DNA of 35,035 bases from Nanobdellati archaeon (GTDB lineage Archaea > B1Sed10-29 > JAGVWA01), in the NCBI GenBank assembly GCA_018304505.1, contig JAGVWA010000015.1:1-35035 (forward strand), written 5' to 3'. The number at the start of each line of letters is the position of its first letter. The first letter of the stretch is position 1. The notes beneath the pieces are model-generated. The model was not told the origin of the DNA. It did no database searches and worked only from the letters and a program-made list of their open reading frames with translations. This document shows positions 24,421 through 30,707 of this stretch, piece after piece. The translations under genes and the position numbers were made by a program.

Positions 24421-24445
24421 TTCACCGAGCCTGGTTTAAACTGGT
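24421..24445 (+). repeat. 25-bp direct repeat, right copy
   Basis: Identical to 23891-23915; the two copies start 530 bases apart and enclose hicBA exactly. This copy lies between the hicA stop and the pilus ATPase start, followed by TTGCAAAA and a TATA-like GCTTTTAGTG centred about 29 bases before the ATG at 24492. Confidence 0.85.
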
Positions 24446-24491
24446 TAAAGTTGCAAAAAGCTTTTAGTGTAGTGTTGACATAAATAAAAGC

Positions 24492-25769
24492 ATGCAGCAG
24501 GAAATGAATCTCAAGGCCCTGACCGAGAGAAGAGAACTTGAATTGCGCACCCTGGGGTGGAGCAAGAGCGATTTTGAGGTCTCAATGGTGCTGGTTTCGA
24601 ATGACGCCTACGCTGTTGCGGAAACGCAGCATGAGAAGGTCTTTATCCTGCATTACAAGCGCCCAAGCCACGACGAGGCAAGGCTCATTGAGATGGTCAT
24701 AAATGCGTTTAGGCATAGCGATGAGGAATATGACGAGCGCATAATTGAGGACCTGATGAGCGAGTACTGCGAGGCCAACTATCTGAAAATCACAAGGCAG
24801 CAGGCTGACAATTTAAAGGATTACATCGCAAAAGAAACAAAAGGGCACTCGATTTTTGATTGCCTTTTGGAAATCGAGGACCTGGAAGAGGTCACGGTCC
24901 ACGAAGTTGGGAAGAACATTTTCGTGTACCACAAGGACTTCGGCTGGCTCAAGACCAACATTGTTTTCGAAAACGAGCAAAAGCTCATTGACATAATAAA
25001 TAAAATGGCACGCCCTCTCGGGCGCAGGATTACAAGGAAGAGCCCGAGGATTAACGCGTCGCTCGATTTCGGGAGGCTGCATGCGTCATCAAGGCCGCTG
25101 GCCAAGACCACGAACATGACGATCAGGAAGTTCAGGCACAATCCGTTTACTGTCGACGAGCTCGTGGCAAATTCAACAATGTCTTTGGCGGCTGCCGATT
25201 TTCTGAAAAAATCTATTGCGATGGACTCAAATATACTGATTTGCGGCAACACGGGCAGCGGCAAGACGTCTCTGCTCAACGCGCTGATAAACTGCATTCA
25301 ATTGAACCAGCGGCTCATTATTGTAGAGGAAACGCCGGAAATTCGGGCAGGGCATTACCATCAGGTTTCCCTGGCCGTGGATGAATCAATAAACGTTGGC
25401 ATGCACGACCTCATAACTGACACGCTGCGAATGAGGCCAGACAAGGTCATTGTCGGTGAAGTGAGGACTGCGCAGGAATTCAAGGCCCTGATGAACACGA
25501 TGCTGTCTGGCCAAGGAAAGGGGTCCATTGCGACGATGCATGCCCACAGTGCAGAAGAGGCACTGATGAGGATAAAAAACCAGGGCATCGACGTCCAGGA
25601 CCTGACGACGATTGATTTTATCGTTGTACAGAAGCGCATCACAACGCCCGAGGGGCTGGACAAGCGCAGGGTTACAGAGATATGCAGTGTAGAATCGGGA
25701 AGCAAAGGCCCTGTGTTGAAACACATCTTCCGATTCAACGAGAAAACCGATGAACTGGAAGCCTGTTGA
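24492..25769 (+). CDS. Type II/IV secretion-system ATPase (TadA/VirB11/FlaI-like) for a pilus
   Basis: The 425-residue hexameric assembly ATPase is expected to power pilus or related surface-filament assembly at the inner face of the membrane. The N-terminal domain (1-200) is the adaptor region of archaeal TadA-like ATPases (YIAKETKGHSIFDCLLEIEDLEEVTVH; the RPLGRRITRKSPRINASLDFGRLH box). The core has Walker A GNTGSGKTS (252-260), the Asp/Glu box (IIVEETPEI), Walker B-like KVIVGEVRTAQEF and the His box (SIATMHAHSAEEALMRI). Two TadC-like genes follow on the same strand. A start at 24504 (MNLKALTERRELEL), preceded by GCAGGA, is possible. Confidence 0.92.
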   Translation: MQQEMNLKALTERRELELRTLGWSKSDFEVSMVLVSNDAYAVAETQHEKVFILHYKRPSHDEARLIEMVINAFRHSDEEYDERIIEDLMSEYCEANYLKITRQQADNLKDYIAKETKGHSIFDCLLEIEDLEEVTVHEVGKNIFVYHKDFGWLKTNIVFENEQKLIDIINKMARPLGRRITRKSPRINASLDFGRLHASSRPLAKTTNMTIRKFRHNPFTVDELVANSTMSLAAADFLKKSIAMDSNILICGNTGSGKTSLLNALINCIQLNQRLIIVEETPEIRAGHYHQVSLAVDESINVGMHDLITDTLRMRPDKVIVGEVRTAQEFKALMNTMLSGQGKGSIATMHAHSAEEALMRIKNQGIDVQDLTTIDFIVVQKRITTPEGLDKRRVTEICSVESGSKGPVLKHIFRFNEKTDELEAC

Positions 25770-25778
25770 ATTTGATGC

Positions 25779-25820
25779 GAAGATGTTGTGAAGATGTTGT
25801 GAAGATGTTGTGAAGATGAG
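25779..25820 (+). repeat. 11-bp tandem repeat, 3.7 copies, between pilus ATPase and tadC-like gene
   Basis: GAAGATGTTGT occurs three times perfectly (25779, 25790, 25801), followed by GAAGATGAG. It fills most of the 71-bp gap ahead of the first TadC-like gene. Copy-number change would alter spacing in the transcript but not a reading frame. Confidence 0.8.
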
Positions 25821-25829
25821 GTATAAGTT

Positions 25830-25835
25830 GGAGGT
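25830..25835 (+). promoter_or_regulatory. Strong Shine-Dalgarno (GGAGGT) of the first tadC-like gene
   Basis: GGAGGT lies five bases before the ATG at 25841 and fixes that start. It is among the strongest SD sequences in the window and fits an internal operon gene rather than a leaderless one. Confidence 0.7.
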
Positions 25836-25840
25836 AATGG

Positions 25841-26383
25841 ATGAACGAGGCGGCGTACTTTTTTGTAAGCAAATTTCATTTCACGTCTGCGTTCGCGTCG
25901 CAAGTTACGCTGAAAAAACTCGACGCTGCGCTAAGGGAAGCGCGCATGGATTTCTCAGCTGCAGAGTTTTTTTCGCTATCCTTTGGCGTTGCAGCCACGG
26001 CGGCCCTGTTGTTCATGACTGTTGCTTGGGTGCTTGATGCCAAGCTGCTCGCGCTTTCGCCAATGGTTTTCGCCCTTACTGCATACGCAACGTTAAAGTT
26101 TCCAGAAAGGTTGTTGTCGAGAAAAATTGCTGTGCTTGAGCGCGAATTGCCCGCGTTTCTGAGAATCGTGGTACTGCGGTTGCGCGCAGGCTCCTCTGTT
26201 GAGGACGCCTTATTTATGCCATCGCGCTCGTTTCCAAGCATCTACGCCCGGCTGAAAGCTGTGAAGTCAAACATCGACAACGGCATGGGGTTTGAAAAAT
26301 CGATTGCCCAGAACTTCATGAAACTGGAAAGCCTGCCTGTTAAGCAGAGCTTTTCACCTGATCGAGACGCTTTTCCTACCTGA
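25841..26383 (+). pseudogene. TadC-like pilus membrane protein, N-terminal part (frame broken by a duplication)
   Basis: The first 170 residues encode a T2SSF/TadC-type platform protein: a cytosolic N-terminus, two close membrane helices (about 48-67 and 70-87), then the conserved cytosolic helical region (ERELPAFLRIVVLRLRAGSSVEDALF ... SNIDNGMGFEKSIAQNFMKLESLPVKQSFS). At 26349-26390 a 20/22-base near-tandem duplication shifts the frame, and the protein stops after SPDRDAFPT. Removing one unit restores KQSFSYLIETYKRGSGVDVL and joins the frame to 26679, giving about 272 residues. It may be an inactive allele, a slippage-switchable gene, or a consensus error. Confidence 0.82.
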
Positions 26384-26390
26384 TCGAGAC
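26349..26390 (+). repeat. 20/22-bp near-tandem duplication that breaks tadC
   Basis: GCTTTTCACCTGATCGAGAC (26349-26368) is followed directly by the same sequence with CT added after TTTTC (26369-26390). The ancestral coding sequence is visible in the second unit. The net insertion of 20 bases is not a multiple of three. Confidence 0.85.
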
Positions 26391-26679
26391 GTATAAACGT
26401 GGCTCCGGCGTTGATGTTCTGCAGCGTGCTGCTGGTGAACAGGCCAGGGTGCACCTAATGAAGCTGAAAAAATACAACTCGAAAATAGTCCTGTATTCCC
26501 TGGTTTTAGTGGCTATGTCGTCAGTGGTGCCCGCGCTTTTCGAGGCCTTCGCCATAATCGGATCGATTTTTCTTGAGGTGTCAATTGCGCCGCAGGAGTT
26601 GTTTTGGATTGTCGCGCTTGGGTTTCCGCTGATCAATTCCATTATAGTGCTTGTGATGATTGTGAAGAGGCCGGTTTGA
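26371..26679 (+). pseudogene. TadC-like pilus membrane protein, C-terminal part (out of frame)
   Basis: This frame continues the TadC protein: FSYLIETYKRGSGVDVLQR, the conserved helical run to HLMKLKKYNSKIVLYSLVLVAMSSVVPALFEAF, and a last membrane helix (PQELFWIVALGFPLINSIIVLVMIV). The only internal ATG starts (26449 or 26458) would give a 74-76-residue two-helix protein without an evident SD. The TGA stop overlaps the ATG of the next gene (TGATG at 26677), a sign that this frame is the natural one for coupling to the second TadC-like gene. Confidence 0.8.
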
Positions 26680-27368
26680 TGAAGTTTAACATGCTCAATG
26701 CTGACGTGAAAACTGACCTCGAGAAGGACCTGCCGTCATGCCTGTATTCGATGGCCGCCGCGTGTTCTTTCCAGAGCCTTGAAGAGGTCTTCATGGATTT
26801 TTCAGAAAACAGGCCTGACGCGCTTGGAAAAATTTTCAGGCGGATGGCAATGCGCATAAAGGGGGGAATGAGCGTGCCGGCTGTCATTACAGCAGAAATG
26901 AAAAGCTCCCAAAGCACCCTGTTTACAGAGGTGCTGGAGTTGCTCAAGACAGGCTACGAATCCGGATCTGACACAAGCTCATTGCTGACCGACATTGCAG
27001 ACCACGTGCAGCAATCGCATGAAGCAAACAACCAGCGCGAGATAATGATCGCGGTCGAGAGGTATACCATGATCGTGAGCTGTGTCGTGTTCATGCCGCT
27101 GGTTCTGGGCCTGATCGTAGCATTAATGGGTTCGATGGATTTTTCAGCAGCAGAGGGCATTGATGTTTTCCAGGGGGCTGACAAGGCCGAATTAATCAGT
27201 AATGCAGTGCTTGGAAATCACGTCTATCTGTCGCTGTTCAGCGTCATTGTGGCATTCTTCGTGTGTTTTCAGAAGCAGCGCTTCAAGAACTTCCCAATGT
27301 ACACCCTCGCTTTTGCCGGGTTTTCGAATGTCTTGTTCTACGCGGTTTCCAACGCGCAGATAATGTGA
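26679..27368 (+). CDS. Second TadC-like pilus membrane protein (T2SSF domain)
   Basis: The 229 residues start MKFNMLNADVKTDLEKDLPSCLYSMAAACSF. A cytosolic T2SSF region (FRRMAMRIKGGMSVPAVITAEMKSSQSTLFTEVLELLKTGYESGSDTSSLLTDIADHV) is followed by membrane helices at about 125-146, 176-194 and 201-221. The frame is open upstream to 26604, but the overlapping TGATG at 26677-26681 and the motif boundaries favour 26679. Paired TadB/TadC-like proteins form the membrane platform on which the ATPase acts. Coupling to the broken upstream frame may lower its translation. Confidence 0.85.
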   Translation: MKFNMLNADVKTDLEKDLPSCLYSMAAACSFQSLEEVFMDFSENRPDALGKIFRRMAMRIKGGMSVPAVITAEMKSSQSTLFTEVLELLKTGYESGSDTSSLLTDIADHVQQSHEANNQREIMIAVERYTMIVSCVVFMPLVLGLIVALMGSMDFSAAEGIDVFQGADKAELISNAVLGNHVYLSLFSVIVAFFVCFQKQRFKNFPMYTLAFAGFSNVLFYAVSNAQIM

Positions 27369-27381
27369 AAATAATGTGAAA
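27360..27381 (+). repeat. 11-bp tandem duplication at the end of the pilus operon
   Basis: ATAATGTGAAA occurs twice in direct succession (27360-27370, 27371-27381) and spans the TGA stop of the second TadC-like gene. Shortly after, GGCGTTG recurs at 27411 and 27421. The same unit length as the array at 25779 is notable. Confidence 0.7.
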
Positions 27382-27432
27382 TTGTTGGGGTGGGAAATTG
27401 TGAACAATCTGGCGTTGCTTGGCGTTGTGAAA

Positions 27433-27443
27433 CCTTAATAAGC
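27433..27443 (+). promoter_or_regulatory. TATA box of the 141-residue anchored protein
   Basis: CCTTAATAAGC is centred 26 bases before the ATG at 27464, predicting a leaderless transcript separate from the pilus operon and shared with the PAC2 gene. Confidence 0.5.
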
Positions 27444-27463
27444 ACCTGCTGAGTTGTCAAGCT

Positions 27464-27889
27464 ATGTTGAAACGCCCCAAAGATAATAAAATGCGGAAGT
27501 TTGAAAACACGCGCACTGCGATCTTGTTGGTCCTCGTCAGCGCCTTTGTCGGCGGGGCATTCATGCTTTTTTCGGCACTGGTGGGCGAGCCGCAGCTGCA
27601 GGACGGGGAAAACGCCACGCAGGACGCCTTTGGTGTTTCCAATGACAAGATGGTCATCAGGGCCGGCACGTGTTCATTTTTCATGATACGAAACAACCAA
27701 GACCTGGACATAGATTACATGGAAATCCTCGTGAACGACCCAAACATTATTATTGGTGAAATTCTTCCGTTAAAAGCACAGGAAGAAAAGAAAGTCCAGG
27801 TTTGCGTCGGTAATGTGTCGCAGCAGGTGCTCATAAAAATGCGCGCAGGCGAGGCGCAAAAAACCATAAGCATTGAGGTAATGAAATGA
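27464..27889 (+). CDS. Small membrane-anchored extracellular protein of unknown function
   Basis: A 141-residue protein with a basic N-terminus (KRPKDNKMRKFENTRT), one membrane helix (about 19-40, AILLVLVSAFVGGAFMLFSAL), then a beta-rich outer domain of about 95 residues. It has two cysteines (in AGTCSFF and VQVCVGN) that could pair. The outer domain has an Ig-like or CARDB-like feel (NNQDLDIDYMEILVNDPNIIIGE), but no family is firm. The position directly after the pilus operon would suit a minor pilin or accessory protein, yet no class III signal-peptide motif is seen. It overlaps the PAC2 start by four bases (ATGA). Confidence 0.7.
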   Translation: MLKRPKDNKMRKFENTRTAILLVLVSAFVGGAFMLFSALVGEPQLQDGENATQDAFGVSNDKMVIRAGTCSFFMIRNNQDLDIDYMEILVNDPNIIIGEILPLKAQEEKKVQVCVGNVSQQVLIKMRAGEAQKTISIEVMK

Positions 27890-28659
27890 CAGTCAAGATC
27901 GTGTTGCATGAAAAGAAAAACCTGCAGGGCCACACGCTGATAGAGGCCTTCCCGGGCATTGGTTTGGTAGGAACTATTGCTGCAGGGTATTTAATAGAAA
28001 AGCGCAAGATGGAGCCCATAGGCCACATCGAGTCAGACGAGTTTCCGCCGATGACGACAATACACAACGGGGTTCCGTTGTTCCCGGCGCGCATTTACCA
28101 CGACCCAAAGGACAAGTTTTGCATCCTCCTTTCGGAATTCGTAGTACCATCCAAGTCGATATATGACCTCAGCGAGTCGATTTTGGACTTTGCGGAAAAA
28201 AACAAAATAAAGCAGGTGATTTCCCTGGCGGGAATGACGCCAGCAGAAGGCCCGTCCGAAGGCAGCGATAAGGTTAATGTGTTCGCTGTCGGGGCTACAA
28301 AGGCGGACAGGGACCAAATCAAAAAAGCAGGCCTCGAGCCAATCAATGAGGGCATCACCACGGGGGTGTCCGGGGTGCTGATTTCAAAGGCCGCTGCCAA
28401 GCATTTTCCTGTTATTAACATCCTCGCAGAATCAGGCGCGCTTCCAAAATCAACTGGCGGATTTTTTGACCCCCGGGCTTCCGCGGCACTGCTTGAGGGC
28501 CTTGGCAGGCTTGCAGGATTAAAGGTTGACCTAAAGGACCTATTGTCTGAAGCTGAGAAAATTGAGAAGAACATCAAGCAGTTACTGCAGCGCGCGCAGT
28601 CTGAAAAGAAGAAGTACAGGGACGTTGAAGAGTTAACTCATACTCCGATGTACACTTAG
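27886..28659 (+). CDS. PAC2-family protein (proteasome-assembly-chaperone-like)
   Basis: The 257 residues have the PAC2 pattern: LIEAFPGIGLVGTIAAGYLI near the start, then PMTTIHNGVPLFPARIYHD, FVVPSKSIYDLSESILDFAEKNKIKQVISLAGM, GISTGVSG-like GITTGVSGVLI, and LAESGALPKSTGGFFDPRASAALLEGLGRLAGL. A C-terminal coiled coil follows. Eukaryotic relatives help assemble proteasome alpha rings; archaeal members are presumed ligand-binding or chaperone proteins without settled function. The start overlaps the upstream stop by four bases. It is convergent with the next minus-strand gene. Confidence 0.9.
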   Translation: MTVKIVLHEKKNLQGHTLIEAFPGIGLVGTIAAGYLIEKRKMEPIGHIESDEFPPMTTIHNGVPLFPARIYHDPKDKFCILLSEFVVPSKSIYDLSESILDFAEKNKIKQVISLAGMTPAEGPSEGSDKVNVFAVGATKADRDQIKKAGLEPINEGITTGVSGVLISKAAAKHFPVINILAESGALPKSTGGFFDPRASAALLEGLGRLAGLKVDLKDLLSEAEKIEKNIKQLLQRAQSEKKKYRDVEELTHTPMYT

Positions 28660-28670
28660 AACTCTTAGAA

Positions 28671-29141
28671 TTAAGCATTCTGTTTTTTCTTCTTTGGCTT
28701 TTCCCCGGCGAGCGCTTCCAATTCTGACAGTGAGCCCATCGCCTCGCCTTCACCAGCCAGTTCTGATATGGTTTTTTCCTTTCCCCCTGCAAGGCCTAAT
28801 TGAGAGATGTTATACTCAGTCCGGGGCATTTGCTGTGGCATTTGCGGCATTCCACGCATGCCAGGCATCTGTCCCGGCAGCATTCCCCGGCGTTCCATGT
28901 AGCGCTTTTTGTGCCGATCAAGGAAGCCCTCTTTTTTAACAGCCGCAGCGGCCTTTTTCTGAGCGAGCTGCTGCCTGACAGCCTCTTCGGGGCTAACAGG
29001 CCCTGCTGCTTCTTGCGGCGCTTCAACAGCAGCCTTTTTTTTCTTGAGTTTTTTCAAAGACGCGGCTAGCCTTTTCAACTGCGCTTCCTTGTCCACTTCT
29101 GGTTGTGTCGGTTCAATGACTTCCTCGTTGCCTTGCATCAT
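28671..29141 (-). CDS. Low-complexity basic orphan protein
   Basis: The 156 residues include an acidic start (MQGNEEVIEPTQPEVDKEAQ), a Lys/Ala-rich helical stretch (about 20-80), a Met-Pro-Gly-rich segment (MLPGQMPGMRGMPQMPQQMP, about 90-109) and a Gly/Glu-rich region with a KKKKQ tail. Not recognised; probably largely disordered. A TATA-like box (GTATATTAAC on the minus strand, 29162-29171) lies about 25 bases from the start. The Met/Pro repeats resemble flexible membrane- or protein-binding linkers, but this is only resemblance. Confidence 0.65.
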   Translation of the reverse strand: MMQGNEEVIEPTQPEVDKEAQLKRLAASLKKLKKKKAAVEAPQEAAGPVSPEEAVRQQLAQKKAAAAVKKEGFLDRHKKRYMERRGMLPGQMPGMRGMPQMPQQMPRTEYNISQLGLAGGKEKTISELAGEGEAMGSLSELEALAGEKPKKKKQNA

Positions 29142-29186
29142 TTAAAGAAAACCCTGCCTGTGTTAATATACATTACTATGCGCTTA

Positions 29187-30002
29187 CTATTCGCTAGGGG
29201 GAACCCCGGGGCTTTCCTGCGATTCCTTCAATTCCTGTTTTTTCTTTTTTTCCTTTTCAAGTTCTGACTCAAATGTTTCGAGGCCCGTCATCTTGTCCAG
29301 GACGCTGCCTGTGATGTCGCCAACGTTTGCAAATTGCGTGCCAAATGAAAGCTCTGCGAGCTCGTCGCGTGCCGTTTTTCGTTTGAATTCCTCAGACCCG
29401 AATGCTTCCTCGAGCGGCTCCGTGATTTTGGTGTAAGTTGTCATGACCTCTGCCTTCTCCTCACTTGGCGTCTCCTTCAATTCCCGTTTCTTCGCGCGCC
29501 TTTCCCGTTCGCGCTCTGCCTGTTCCGTTTCGCGTTTTAGCCGTTCAAGGGATTCGCGTATCCTTTCTGCTACAGGCTGCTTTCGCTTTTTCGAAACGAC
29601 CTGCTGTTTAATAACGCGGGGCTTGTACATCTCTGGGGCTTTTTGCTGTTCTGTTTTTCCAAATAGGGCCTCGCTCACGCGGTTTATGTCAAACGCAGGT
29701 ACGGGGGCCCTGACGCCAGCTATGGGTTGGGAAATTTCGTCAAGGAAGCCCTTCAGCGCCAGCGCAGCGGGTATTATTAATATAGTATAGAACAGCGTCA
29801 GTGGACCCAGCACTAGGGAGACCACAAAGCCGAGGAAAAACAGGCCTGCGCCGAACATGCCGGCCAGGCCTACGTTAATCCGCTTTGAGGACGTCTTGTA
29901 TGCCGGAAAGAGGTATTTCAGCATGACGTAGCCGTAACTCACAGAGCCAAGTAATGCAATGAACGAGACAGCGCCCCAGAAAATTTCAGGAGTTGAAACC
30001 AT
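29187..30002 (-). CDS. Membrane protein with long charged cytosolic coiled-coil tail
   Basis: The 271 residues begin with three membrane helices (about 8-31, 43-66 and 67-88). A tail of about 180 residues follows, rich in Arg/Lys/Glu and strongly heptad-like ([48 protein letters not shown]). No family is recognised. It is divergent from the 167-residue membrane protein, with 42 bases between start codons and a TATA-like GTATTTAACC centred 26 bases upstream. Confidence 0.72.
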   Translation of the reverse strand: MVSTPEIFWGAVSFIALLGSVSYGYVMLKYLFPAYKTSSKRINVGLAGMFGAGLFFLGFVVSLVLGPLTLFYTILIIPAALALKGFLDEISQPIAGVRAPVPAFDINRVSEALFGKTEQQKAPEMYKPRVIKQQVVSKKRKQPVAERIRESLERLKRETEQAERERERRAKKRELKETPSEEKAEVMTTYTKITEPLEEAFGSEEFKRKTARDELAELSFGTQFANVGDITGSVLDKMTGLETFESELEKEKKKKQELKESQESPGVPPSE

Positions 30003-30013
30003 GACTCAAGAAG

Positions 30014-30032
30014 GCTTTTATAGGTTAAATAC
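30014..30032. promoter_or_regulatory. Overlapping divergent TATA boxes of two membrane-protein genes
   Basis: The plus-strand box GCTTTTATAGG (30014-30024) is centred 26 bases before the ATG at 30045. The minus-strand box GTATTTAACC (30023-30032) is centred 26 bases before the ATG at 30002. The two boxes share two bases, so only one direction could be occupied at a time. Confidence 0.5.
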
Positions 30033-30044
30033 TTTCAGTTTTTC

Positions 30045-30548
30045 ATGGTGTTTACAGAGATCATTGCCCCGGACATTATCGGAGACCCATATGGCTTCCT
30101 GATATTTTTCCTTGTCAGAAATTATGCCGGCGGGTACTTGATGATGCTGCAGCTTGCGTTTATTTTCTCATTCATTGCAATGCCATTTGCCTATATCGGA
30201 ATGAAAATCTCATCATTGATGAAGTTCAACAAGCGCCTTGCACACATTGTGTCGGCCATGCTGACGACTGTCGTGTTTTGGCTCGCAGTGCGGCTCTGGT
30301 ACGTGGTTTTTGCAGGCGCGCCGCTGATTCCCGTGACTGGGGCCGCAGGGTTTTTCACAACTGTGTTTTACACGTCATTGGTTGCGGTGCCGTTCGCTCT
30401 TCTCGGGTTTTTTGTCTACAGCTGGGTGGAGCGGCAATGGGGAACGCCAAGGGTCATATCGATGTACATAGCCAGCCTCGTGGGCAATGTGGCGTTCTGG
30501 CTGCTCTTCGGAGCCCTGCTGTTCAACGGCCGCCTTGCAGTCCAGTGA
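30045..30548 (+). CDS. Small polytopic membrane protein of unknown function
   Basis: A 167-residue protein with four to five predicted membrane helices (about 13-25, 33-55, 68-92, 103-124 and 140-160). The N-terminus is short (MVFTEIIAPDIIGDPYGFLIFF). Charged residues are confined to loops (KFNKRLAH; VERQWGTPR). I do not recognise it. The leaderless-type start fits the TATA box 26 bases upstream. Its divergent neighbour is also a membrane protein, so shared regulation is plausible. Confidence 0.7.
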   Translation: MVFTEIIAPDIIGDPYGFLIFFLVRNYAGGYLMMLQLAFIFSFIAMPFAYIGMKISSLMKFNKRLAHIVSAMLTTVVFWLAVRLWYVVFAGAPLIPVTGAAGFFTTVFYTSLVAVPFALLGFFVYSWVERQWGTPRVISMYIASLVGNVAFWLLFGALLFNGRLAVQ

Positions 30549-30583
30549 TGGCTCGCTTAGTAAGGGCCTGCTTGTAGTGGATT

Positions 30584-30615
30584 AACCATAGTTATATTTT
30601 TATATAACTTTGGTT
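30584..30615. repeat. Inverted repeat, 14-bp arms with a 4-base loop
   Basis: AACCATAGTTATAT, TTTT, ATATAACTTTGGTT pairs at 13 of 14 positions. It lies between the 167-residue membrane protein gene and the giant secreted-protein gene, ahead of the latter's TATA box. It could be an operator for a dimeric regulator or a 3' hairpin of the upstream transcript; there is no long T-run directly after it. Confidence 0.6.
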
Positions 30616-30674
30616 GGTTCTCCATCGTGCACCTATCTGCCCCGGGAATGAAAGCGCCAACCGCGTGACTAAAA

Positions 30675-30685
30675 GGTTTAAATAG
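30675..30685 (+). promoter_or_regulatory. TATA box of the giant secreted-protein gene
   Basis: GGTTTAAATAG is centred 28 bases before the ATG at 30708 and predicts a leaderless mRNA. The rest of the 159-bp gap holds the inverted repeat at 30584-30615 and nothing else recognisable. Confidence 0.55.
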
Positions 30686-30707
30686 CCTCGTTGGTTTATC
30701 TGGCATT

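Noticed and set aside
23891-24445. CRISPR-like repeat (GTTTAAAC core)
   Set aside because: Only two copies 530 bases apart with genes between them; no spacer array and no cas genes.
25810-26037. A 75-residue frame starting in the 11-bp repeats
   Set aside because: It overlaps the tadC-like gene in another frame, which has a strong SD and clear TadC sequence.
30549-30707. Possible tRNA or structured RNA around the hairpin
   Set aside because: There is one hairpin only; no T-loop GTTCRA motif in a cloverleaf context and no acceptor stem could be built.
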